From Gammaproteobacteria bacterium (lineage in GTDB: Bacteria > Pseudomonadota > Gammaproteobacteria > DSM-26407), in NCBI GenBank assembly GCA_028694565.1, contig JAQVKR010000204.1, forward strand, positions 1 to 5,535: a DNA stretch of 5,535 nucleotides. Direction: 5' to 3'. Position 1 is the first letter of the stretch, and the number at the start of each line of letters is the position of its first letter. The position numbers and the translations under genes were made by a program. Below, in pieces: positions 1-4,347 of the stretch. The notes beneath the pieces were generated by a model. The model saw nothing but the letters and a program-made list of their open reading frames with translations, searched no databases and was not told the DNA's origin.

Positions 1-98
1 TAGACAGGCGGGTTCTGACGGGCGACGGCCTCGAGGAGCCCATCGCCGAAGTCCTCGACGAACTGCGACAGGGGAATGATGTTTTCAATGTTGCCCAT
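1..98 (-). CDS. N-terminus of a probable large DEAD/DEAH-box (strawberry-notch-like) helicase, cut by the window edge
   Basis: Only the first 32 codons are present; the gene runs off the left edge. It starts at the ATG at 98-96, with a GGAGG ribosome binding site about 6 bases upstream. The visible peptide begins MGNIENIIPLSQFVEDFGDG and continues to a stretch ending in RQNPPV. No catalytic motif lies within this fragment. The helicase call rests on memory of similar N-termini and on context: in many proteobacterial ICEs a very large helicase gene follows the DUF932, RadC and DUF6094 genes. What is seen is a well-started reading frame with a good ribosome binding site, downstream of its own compact C/G-rich leader hairpin. 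The function is inferred and moderate at best; another ICE core protein is possible. If it is the helicase, it would be expected to act on element DNA during replication or transfer. Confidence 0.5.
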   Translation of the reverse strand, partial: MGNIENIIPLSQFVEDFGDGLLEAVARQNPPV

Positions 99-128
99 GG
101 TGTGCCTCCAACGGTTGAGAAGAAGCCG

Positions 129-168
129 GGGGCATGCCACCCCTTCCGGGGTGTGCGCCCCGGCGGGG
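129..168 (-). promoter_or_regulatory. Compact two-stem leader element of the putative helicase gene
   Basis: On the minus strand, a GGGGC/GCCCC outer helix (157-161 with 129-133) encloses a 6-bp CACCCC/GGGGTG hairpin (148-153 with 138-143) closed by a GGAA loop. A CCCC-GCC-GGGG mini-hairpin (158-168) overlaps the outer helix, so the two pairings exclude each other. The element ends about 30 bases before the ATG at 98. The same GGGG, short CA/CG-rich spacer, CCCC layout precedes five other genes in this window, which argues for a shared cis-acting RNA element. A separate 6-bp hairpin (180-196) and a CTAG/CTAG inverted repeat (196-207) lie just upstream. Confidence 0.55.
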
Positions 169-223
169 ATGTGGATGGGGAGCGCGAACAGCGCTCTAGT
201 TTTCTAGTCTCACCAACGTGGAG

Positions 224-487
224 CTAGGCGGTCGGACGATAGGCGTCGTATCCGCGAATCGATGTGTGTTCCACATGGCGCTCTTCAAAGGTCACCGGCT
301 CGCCGGCAGCCTCCTTCGCGCGCATGAACGTGGAGAGATCGCAGTCCTCCTCGAGAAACACGAGGTCACCTCGCTGGTACGAGTACGGGGTGATCTCCCG
401 GGCGATGCCCAGGCGCGTGATCTCGGCCCTCCGGACATGAAGCCAGCCGTGTCCGGGGTCCTGCTCGTAGATGTAAGCGGATTGCAT
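224..487 (-). CDS. Small conserved-looking protein of unknown function (87 aa)
   Basis: The start is the ATG at 487-485, chosen because GAGGAG stands 7-8 bases upstream; the open frame extends 11 codons further but into the structured leader. The protein begins MQSAYIYEQDPGHGWLHV and contains a GHGWL stretch, an LGI segment, YSYQRGD near residue 43, and an acidic LEEDCDLSTF region around residues 50-60. There is no signal peptide or membrane segment. I do not recognise a named domain; the pattern recalls small hypothetical proteins common on ICEs, plasmids and phages. It has its own long structured leader (488-736) instead of being coupled to the upstream 134-aa gene, so it is probably controlled like radC and the DUF932 gene. 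Function unknown; confident that it is coding. Confidence 0.8.
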   Translation of the reverse strand: MQSAYIYEQDPGHGWLHVRRAEITRLGIAREITPYSYQRGDLVFLEEDCDLSTFMRAKEAAGEPVTFEERHVEHTSIRGYDAYRPTA

Positions 488-513
488 GGTGCAGCTCCTC
501 GTATGGAGCCGGA

Positions 514-707
514 GACGCACCGATCCCCTGGCGGGGTGGTGTGTCCCCGGCCGGGTTGAAGAAAGGACGATGAAAGGATGGATCGAGGCCCCGAGGGGCC
601 CGCACCTCCGCCCGATCCGAAGGTGCTTCGAGGGCGCGACTGAACCGCAGTCGCCACGGTTGAAAACCTTTCCGCGGAGCCCGGCCCGGCCAGACTCCGG
701 GGAAAGG
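514..707 (-). ncRNA. Structured leader RNA, copy A, upstream of the 87-aa gene (radC-motif-like)
   Basis: Read 5' to 3' on the minus strand this leader holds these parts. P1: CCTTTCC/GGAAAGG extended by CGGAG/CTCCG after a C-C mismatch (701-707, 695-699 with 675-679, 667-673). P2: 7 bp (648-654 with 636-642), 5-base loop CGGTT. P3: GCACCTTC/GGAGGTGC (619-626 with 602-609) including a G-U pair. P4: GGCCC/GGGCC (596-600 with 587-591). Then comes a pyrimidine-rich linker and a compact C/G-rich element (514-555) just before the ribosome binding site. The P2 loop can pair with CCG just upstream (657-659 with 645-647), and the P3 loop GGATCG (613-618) with CGATCC after P4 (580-585). Copy B is about 92% identical; copy C shares the architecture. 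Context (radC, methyltransferase and related genes) matches the published radC RNA motif, but family membership is unchecked. Confidence 0.75.
538..684 (-). repeat. Dispersed direct repeat, copy A (147 bp; partner at 4141-4287)
   Basis: This stretch aligns without gaps to 4141-4287, with 12 differences by my hand count (about 92% identity). Ten of the twelve are transitions. Six of the differences form three compensatory pairs (588/599, 604/624, 549/552), and one changes a G-U to a G-C pair (620). Only the one at 609 breaks a helix. Identity falls off sharply outside the RNA helices. The repeat is therefore best explained as a duplicated leader RNA, not an insertion sequence; no terminal inverted repeats or transposase are visible. 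Confidence 0.85.
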
Positions 708-730
708 CCCGTCCCCCGCAGGGGACGGGC
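707..730 (-). terminator. Terminator-like hairpin after the 134-aa gene
   Basis: A perfect 10-bp stem, GCCCGTCCCC/GGGGACGGGC with a TGCG loop, starts about 7 bases after the stop codon at 739-737. On the minus strand it is followed by CTTTCCCC, which is only a weak U-tract. It could be a weak or Rho-independent-like terminator, an RNA-processing or stability hairpin, or the first helix of leader copy A. A weaker version with two G-U pairs is at 4316-4340. Confidence 0.45.
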
Positions 731-736
731 GGGGTG

Positions 737-1141
737 TCAACGCTCCGGCATCGCATCCAGCGCCGCTTCAAGGGCCTCATCCACATCGGCCCAGTCCACC
801 GAGCCGCCGCGATCCTCGCCACGGCGGTAGGCCTCCACCAGCAGGGCCGCCGCCCGGAAGGCGGCATTCTGCCGGCGGATCGCCTTCACGCTGGCATCCG
901 GCGCCGGCCAGTCCGCCGAGGCTTCGATTGCCTGCTCCACGGTGAAGCACAACACCTGACCTGAGTCCCCCTCCTCCTCGAAGTCATCGAGAAGCAAGGG
1001 AACCGCCGCCGTGTCCTGCCAGATCTCACCCTCATTGAACAGCCGCTCCGCCTTGGACACCGCGGCTTCGGCGTCAGCGGCCTCGATGCCCACCTGCACC
1101 CGGTGCGTGTAGGGCAGTTCGTACTGAATGACATACTTCAT
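737..1141 (-). CDS. Acidic protein of unknown function (134 aa)
   Basis: The start is the ATG at 1141-1139, with GGAGGG some 8 bases upstream; the open frame extends much further upstream but only as a shadow inside the methyltransferase gene. The product begins MKYVIQYELPYTHRVQVGIE and appears to have two parts. Residues 1 to about 60 look like a small alpha/beta domain, ending in an acidic LLLDDFEEEGDSG segment. Residues 65 to 134 are alanine-rich and helical, with more acidic stretches. There is no signal peptide or membrane segment. It starts 14 bases after the methyltransferase stop codon, so the two are probably co-translated and may work together. The N-terminal half recalls hypothetical proteins next to DUF6094 genes in ICEs, but no function is known to me. 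Confidence 0.85.
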   Translation of the reverse strand: MKYVIQYELPYTHRVQVGIEAADAEAAVSKAERLFNEGEIWQDTAAVPLLLDDFEEEGDSGQVLCFTVEQAIEASADWPAPDASVKAIRRQNAAFRAAALLVEAYRRGEDRGGSVDWADVDEALEAALDAMPER

Positions 1142-1155
1142 CGTCTCGCCCTCCG

Positions 1156-2271
1156 TCACTGGATGGTCAGGATCCGGCTGTAGGTGGGGCTCCCCGCGGT
1201 GAAGTCGATGGCGCGGATCACCGGAACGAACCGGTCCGTGTGGATGCGGGTCTCGGTGACCGCTCCGGTCCGCTCGTTCACTTCGGTCTCCACCTTCACC
1301 TCCTTCTCCTTGTGGGTGTCGCCCTTGACCACGAAGGTCCGCCCGTCCTGCGAGCGGACCACGCCGGAGATCTGACCCGCGGCCAGCGCGAGGGCCAGGT
1401 GCCAGCGGGACAGGGCCCGCAATGGCCGCCGGCGCTCCCTGGCGTGCGCCTGGAAGGTGATGCCAAAGCGATCCCACAGGGTCGGGCCGCTCCGCGCCAC
1501 CTCCTCGGCCAGCTGGCGGGCGTCCAGGCGCACGGTGAAGAAGCGGGGCTCGCCGCGGGGCGCCGGCGGCACGCGGTAGGGCGCATCCATCCAGGACCCG
1601 GGCAGCGGCAGGGCCATGACGTCACCCTTGCCCACCGCCGCCAGCAGCTCGCGCGTCTCCGCATCCACCGCACCATCAACCCGCTTGCGGACCCCGAACA
1701 CCACCACCTGCTGGAACCGGTCGGTGACAGCCCGGAAGACGCGCAGGCGCGTGAAATGGCGCATGAGCCAACCGGCGAACTCCACATCGAGGGCATAGCC
1801 CGGGACAATCAGGACCAGGACACCGCCGAACTGGAGCGTCCCGACGGTCCGTTCGTAGAAGAGCTTCTCGAGGCGCTTGCGCCCCTTCCACTTGGCCGCC
1901 GAGGCGGCGGCCTGGTCGGCGACCAGATCGCCGTAGGGCGGGTTGAGCCACAACAGGCCGAACTGCCGGGGCTGAACCACCGTGTCCATGAGATCGCCAT
2001 GGATGCAGCGGTCCAGCAGGGACTTGGCGTGCCAAGCCCGCTCGGCGTCATACTCCACGCCGAAGGACTCCACCGCGCCCTCGCCCAAAGCACCCAGATG
2101 ATGGGCGGTCTCGGCGAGCGCCGTGCCCTCCCCGCAGCAGGGATCGAGAATCCGCATCGGGGCGTCCGCCGGCTGCAGCGCCGACAGAATCCGCTCGAGG
2201 GTCGCCTCGTCAGTCGGGAAATAGCCGTTCTTGATGAAATTGCGCGCCAGGCGCTGAAACATGAGAGCCAT
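1156..2271 (-). CDS. DUF6094-type SAM-dependent DNA methyltransferase-like protein (371 aa)
   Basis: The N-terminal half carries amino-methyltransferase motifs. DPCCGEGTAL (residues 43-52) is motif I, the AdoMet-binding loop. An acidic residue at the end of the next strand (FGVEYDAE, about 70-77) is expected to contact the ribose. GDLMD is at 92-96, and NPPY (110-113) is the catalytic motif IV of N6-adenine and related N-methyltransferases. A hydrophobic strand follows at about 150-160. The C-terminal 150 residues have no feature I can name and could hold a DNA-binding part. ATG at 2271-2269 follows GAGGAG by 6 bases; an in-frame ATG three codons later is an alternative. There is no linked restriction endonuclease, so it looks like an orphan methyltransferase, plausibly for protecting or marking element DNA. 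Family call by remembered ICE neighbours (DUF932, RadC, helicase) and motifs; activity is inferred. Confidence 0.88.
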   Translation of the reverse strand: MALMFQRLARNFIKNGYFPTDEATLERILSALQPADAPMRILDPCCGEGTALAETAHHLGALGEGAVESFGVEYDAERAWHAKSLLDRCIHGDLMDTVVQPRQFGLLWLNPPYGDLVADQAAASAAKWKGRKRLEKLFYERTVGTLQFGGVLVLIVPGYALDVEFAGWLMRHFTRLRVFRAVTDRFQQVVVFGVRKRVDGAVDAETRELLAAVGKGDVMALPLPGSWMDAPYRVPPAPRGEPRFFTVRLDARQLAEEVARSGPTLWDRFGITFQAHARERRRPLRALSRWHLALALAAGQISGVVRSQDGRTFVVKGDTHKEKEVKVETEVNERTGAVTETRIHTDRFVPVIRAIDFTAGSPTYSRILTIQ

Positions 2272-2303
2272 GAGTTTCTCCTCGGCTGTGTCGTTGAAAG
2301 CCC

Positions 2304-2346
2304 GGGGAGACGGCGCCCCGCGGGGGGCGCACGACTCCCCGCGGGG
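2304..2346 (-). promoter_or_regulatory. Compact two-stem leader element of the methyltransferase gene
   Basis: On the minus strand, GGGGAG/CTCCCC (2335-2340 with 2304-2309) encloses, across a small internal loop, a perfect 7-bp hairpin GCGCCCC/GGGGCGC (2324-2330 with 2313-2319, loop CCGC). The palindrome CCCCGCGGGG (2337-2346) at the 5' side can form a mini-hairpin that competes with the outer stem. The start codon at 2271 is about 33 bases downstream, with a TTTCAAC box (2294-2300) and GAGGAG between. The layout matches the elements before five other genes here. Confidence 0.6.
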
Positions 2347-2357
2347 TGAGTAGATGG

Positions 2358-2393
2358 AGGGACCCCGGCGACACTTGGCCGGCCGGGGTCCCT
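2358..2393 (-). terminator. Strong 12-bp hairpin between the 59-aa gene and the methyltransferase leader
   Basis: Perfect inverted repeat AGGGACCCCGGC/GCCGGGGTCCCT (arms 2358-2369 and 2382-2393, 12-base loop), beginning 3 bases after the stop codon at 2399-2397. On the minus strand it is followed by CCATCTAC, and on the plus strand by TGACTATC, so there is no U-tract in either direction. It may be a weak terminator, a 3'-end stabilising hairpin or the upstream helix of the methyltransferase leader, at the place where leaders A, B and C carry their first large stem. Confidence 0.4.
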
Positions 2394-2396
2394 TGA

Positions 2397-2576
2397 CTAT
2401 CGTTGGCGTCGAAAGGCGTTACCCCAGCCATGCTGGGACCAGTCGACACCGCCTTTGGTTGAGCGGAGCAGGCACCGCTGTTCCTGGGCCGCCTCCTGGC
2501 CCGGATGGCCCGCCAGGATGTGCTTTCGGCCGCAGATGCGGCACGCCCGCCATTGCGGGCCGGTCAGACGCTCCAT
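2397..2576 (-). CDS. Cys-containing mini-protein (59 aa), coupled to radC
   Basis: The reading frame is ATG at 2576-2574 to TAG at 2399-2397. The predicted peptide begins MERLTGPQWRACRICGRKHI; it has a CxxC (C12, C15) followed by GRKH, a third cysteine at 35, histidines at 19, 24 and 49, and a basic end (FRRQR). The CRICGRKH stretch resembles one half of a small zinc-binding knuckle, but only three cysteines are present, so zinc binding is a guess. Its ribosome binding site (GAGGAGGGGG) overlaps the radC stop codon, and the gap between the genes is 10 bases, which suggests translational coupling and one mRNA with radC. No signal peptide or membrane segment. Function unknown; the good ribosome binding site, tight spacing and sensible composition argue that it is real. 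Confidence 0.68.
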   Translation of the reverse strand: MERLTGPQWRACRICGRKHILAGHPGQEAAQEQRCLLRSTKGGVDWSQHGWGNAFRRQR

Positions 2577-2586
2577 GGCCCCCTCC

Positions 2587-3063
2587 TCAGACGAGACCGC
2601 GCTCGGCCATGCTCACCACCTCCATGCCGCCCACCACCAGGTGGTCGAGGAGGCGGACATCCACCAGCGCCAGCGCATCGCGCAGCCGCCGGGTGATGTT
2701 GCCGTCCGCCGTGCTCGGCTCGGGAACTCCCGAGGGGTGGTTGTGGGCCACGATCAGCGCCGCGGCGTTGTGCCGCAGCGCCGCCTTGACCACTTCGCGC
2801 GGATGAACCGAGGCGCCGTCGATGGTGCCGAAGAAGAGCTCCTCGTAGGCAATGAGACGGTGCCGGTTGTCGAGGAACAGCACCGAGAACACCTCCCGCT
2901 CCCGCTCGGAGAGCTTGAGTGCGAGAAAGCGCCGGGAGTCCGCGGGGCTTCCAAATTCGACACTGCCGTCCGCCCGGTAGCTCAGGCGCTTCTCTAGCAC
3001 CCGGCAGGCGTAGTTGATGACCTCATCATCGGACAGCTCGATGATGGAGACAGGGTTGGACAT
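2587..3063 (-). CDS. radC: RadC-family JAB/JAMM protein (158 aa, short mobile-element type)
   Basis: The product has an intact JAMM metal-binding signature: H-N-H-P-S-G at residues 107-112, aspartate at 120 (HxH-x10-D), and an upstream glutamate in AYEELFFG (about 74-75). Flanking features such as [19 protein letters not shown] and LLDHLVVG are typical of the family. At 158 residues it lacks most of the N-terminal helix-hairpin-helix part of chromosomal RadC (about 220 residues), as is usual for ICE and prophage copies. The fold suggests a metal-dependent isopeptidase or nuclease-like activity, but the true biochemical role of RadC is not established, and the old DNA-repair assignment is doubtful. 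The ATG at 3063-3061 was chosen because GGAGG lies 6 bases upstream and the further open frame enters the leader. It is preceded by leader RNA copy C and followed by a coupled 59-aa gene. Confidence 0.95.
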   Translation of the reverse strand: MSNPVSIIELSDDEVINYACRVLEKRLSYRADGSVEFGSPADSRRFLALKLSEREREVFSVLFLDNRHRLIAYEELFFGTIDGASVHPREVVKAALRHNAAALIVAHNHPSGVPEPSTADGNITRRLRDALALVDVRLLDHLVVGGMEVVSMAERGLV

Positions 3064-3088
3064 GGGACACCTCCGTGCAGAACAGGCC

Positions 3089-3278
3089 GGGAGGCGCCCC
3101 GGCCGGGGAGCGTTTCCCCGGCGGGATTGAAGACAGATTTGACGCTGGACCAAGGCCTGAAGACCCGCACCTCCTCCTGGTCCGAAGATGCTTTCGGAGC
3201 ACCGCGTTTCCCACGCGGCCAGGGTTGAAAACCATGCGGCTATCCGGGGGTTCACCGATGACCTCGGCAAACCCCCGG
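3089..3278 (-). ncRNA. Structured leader RNA, copy C, upstream of radC (radC-motif-like)
   Basis: On the minus strand this has the same helix order as copies A and B but mostly different bases. P1 is a 15-bp stem (3264-3278 with 3244-3258, loop GGTCA) with two wobble pairs that are G-U only on this strand. P2 is CCGCGT/ACGCGG (3213-3218 with 3202-3207, loop GGGAA). P3 is GCATCTTC/GGAGGTGC (3184-3191 with 3167-3174, two G-U pairs). P4 is GGTC/GGCC (3162-3165 with 3154-3157). The compact element is at 3089-3125. Proposed pseudoknots are CCC (3222-3224) with the GGG of the P2 loop, and the P3 loop GGACCA (3178-3183) with TGGTCC (3147-3152) after P4. The leader begins 7 bases after the DUF932 stop and ends before the radC ribosome binding site. 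Confidence 0.72.
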
Positions 3279-3285
3279 TCCCTGC

Positions 3286-4086
3286 TCATGAAGCCTTCAG
3301 CTGGGCGAACCGTTCGGCCAGTCGCCACAGGGCGCGGTTGAGGCGAACATCCTCGTTCACCGAGTTGACCGCCCGGGTCCGCATCCGCCGGCCGCTCCGG
3401 GAGCGGCCCCGGATGCCGCCCTTCAGCAGGTTCTCCTGCACCCGGTTGTAGGCGGACCAGAGATCGGCGCCCGCGTCATCCCTGCGGCGCGCCTCCAGGA
3501 GCTGGACGGGGCGCACGGGGCTGCTTTGCGACCACTCCTCCCCGTAGCGCACCTCGAGAGCCGCCTCGGCGAACAACGCCTCCTCCCGCTCGTCGAGCCG
3601 GGTGGAGCGGAACTGATCCACCGAGGCGGCGATCCGCGGCACCTCCTCGATGAGCTCGTAGGAGCCCTCGATGATGTCGTCCACCACGTTCTTGCCGTGG
3701 CGCACGCGGATGCCGCCGAACTCCCCGATGGGACAGACCATCCCGTTGGAGCAGACCAGGCGGAACAGCCCCACATCCAGCTGGTAGGCCGAGCTGCGGT
3801 CGTGGCTGTTGGTCAGCACCAACTCGGCGACGGAGTCGCCCACCTGGATGGGCCGATCAGACTGGCGGAACCGCACCAGGTGGCGCGTGAACTCCCGCCT
3901 CCCCTCGTCCCGCACCCGGGTCTGCTGGGCACGAACCGGGTACCAGCCCTGCTGGCGGAAGGCCTCGATGACCTGGATGGTCGGTACGAAGCCGTAGCGG
4001 CCGGACACCTTATGGTGGGGCGCTTCCGCGAAGATGGAGGGAGCGACCCGCATCAGCCGGTCGTTGGACAGTGTGATCATGGACAT
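3286..4086 (-). CDS. DUF932 domain protein (phage/plasmid-like, 266 aa)
   Basis: The protein carries the hallmarks I associate with DUF932. A central LTNSHDRSSAYQLDVGLFRL segment (residues 91-110) runs straight into VCSNGMVC (111-118). A C-terminal LWSAYNRVQENLLKGG (209-224) is followed by a basic linker and TRAVNSVNEDVRLNRALW (237-254). Its length is normal for the ICE-borne form. There is no signal peptide or membrane segment. The start is the ATG at 4086-4084, with AAGGAG about 8 bases upstream; the frame stays open to 4260, but that part is leader RNA. An alternative ATG lies two codons in. DUF932 proteins are common on conjugative elements, plasmids and phages beside radC and methyltransferase genes; their molecular function is not known to me. 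It has its own leader (copy B) and is followed by leader copy C. Confidence 0.92.
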   Translation of the reverse strand: MSMITLSNDRLMRVAPSIFAEAPHHKVSGRYGFVPTIQVIEAFRQQGWYPVRAQQTRVRDEGRREFTRHLVRFRQSDRPIQVGDSVAELVLTNSHDRSSAYQLDVGLFRLVCSNGMVCPIGEFGGIRVRHGKNVVDDIIEGSYELIEEVPRIAASVDQFRSTRLDEREEALFAEAALEVRYGEEWSQSSPVRPVQLLEARRRDDAGADLWSAYNRVQENLLKGGIRGRSRSGRRMRTRAVNSVNEDVRLNRALWRLAERFAQLKAS

Positions 4087-4115
4087 GGCGTGTCTCCTTG
4101 GTGGAACTGAAACCA

Positions 4116-4315
4116 GGACACACCTCGCCCTTGGCAGGGAGGTGTGTCCCCTGCAGGGTTGAAGAAAGGACGGTGAAAGGATGGATCGAGACCCCAAGGG
4201 GTCCGCGCCTCTGCCCGATCCGGAGGCGCTTCGAGGGTGCGACTGAACCGCAGTCGCCACGGTTGAAAGCCTTTCCGCGGAGCCCGGTCAGGTCGGACCA
4301 GGCGCCGGGGAAAGG
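4116..4315 (-). ncRNA. Structured leader RNA, copy B, upstream of the DUF932 gene (radC-motif-like)
   Basis: Helices on the minus strand: P1 CCTTTCC/GGAAAGG plus CGG/CCG (4309-4315, 4305-4307 with 4278-4280, 4270-4276); P2 7 bp (4251-4257 with 4239-4245, loop CGGTT); P3 GCGCCT/AGGCGC (4224-4229 with 4205-4210); P4 GACCC/GGGTC (4199-4203 with 4190-4194). The compact element (4116-4158) has a perfect 10-bp outer stem (4140-4149 with 4116-4125) around a CCC/GGG hairpin, and a CCCTGCAGGG palindrome on its 5' side. Compared with copy A, P3 changes an A-T pair to G-C, P4 changes G-C to A-T, and the 5' palindrome changes both of its inner bases together. Pseudoknot partners CGG/CCG (4248-4250 with 4260-4262) and GGATCG/CGATCC (4216-4221 with 4183-4188) are kept. 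Confidence 0.75.
4141..4287 (-). repeat. Dispersed direct repeat, copy B (147 bp; partner at 538-684)
   Basis: Ungapped match to 538-684, same orientation, offset exactly 3603 bases, about 92% identical by eye. The two copies bracket the 134-aa, methyltransferase, 59-aa, radC and DUF932 genes. The changes between copies keep helices paired, so the repeat is conserved as RNA structure. Confidence 0.85.
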
Positions 4316-4340
4316 CCCGTCCCCCGGCAAGGAGGACAGG
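4316..4340 (-). terminator. Terminator-like hairpin after the 77-aa gene
   Basis: On the minus strand CCTGTCCTCC (4331-4340) pairs with GGGGGACGGG (4316-4325) in 10 bp, two of them G-U pairs that would be A-C mismatches on the plus strand. The loop is TTGCC. It starts 7 bases after the stop codon of the 77-aa gene and is followed by CCTTTCCCC, a weak U-tract, exactly as at 707-730. Either a leaky terminator or the first helix of leader copy B. Confidence 0.4.
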
Positions 4341-4347
4341 CATGCCG

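Noticed and set aside
180..207. Adjacent GAGCGC/GCGCTC hairpin and CTAG-TTTT-CTAG inverted repeat as a terminator
   Set aside because: Stems are short and the T-run is the loop of the CTAG repeat, not a trailing tract in the transcribed direction.
488..736. Integron attC-type sites between single genes in one orientation
   Set aside because: GTTGAA boxes are present, but the GTTRRRY/RYYYAAC core pairs and the attC fold are not, and the helices do not form one imperfect palindrome across the spacer.
292..867. Minus-strand frames crossing leaders A and B that give similar peptides (RSILS-SFLQP and SFHRPFFNPAGDTPP)
   Set aside because: The similarity comes from the nucleotide repeat. Substitutions preserve base pairs, not codons, copy C does not keep the frame, and no ribosome binding site starts these frames.
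1240..2349. Long plus-strand frame (369 codons) opposite the methyltransferase
   Set aside because: It mirrors a gene with clear methyltransferase motifs; the peptide is repetitive in G, R, P and H, has no recognisable domain, and is a typical antisense shadow in GC-rich DNA.
2455..2997. Plus-strand frame opposite radC and the 59-aa gene
   Set aside because: Antisense shadow of the HNHPSG-containing RadC; no ribosome binding site of note and unlikely composition.
3526..4110. Plus-strand frame opposite the DUF932 gene
   Set aside because: Antisense shadow; the minus-strand product carries the DUF932 hallmarks.
4087..4260. N-terminal extension of the DUF932 frame by 58 codons (and similar extensions of radC to 3270 and of the 134-aa gene to 1477)
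   Set aside because: The extensions run through structured leader or the upstream gene, while internal ATGs have well-spaced ribosome binding sites and family-typical N-termini.
538..4287. CRISPR array, insertion sequence or MITE as source of the repeats
   Set aside because: Two copies 3.6 kb apart, no regular spacers, no terminal inverted repeats or target duplications, no transposase; identity follows RNA helices.
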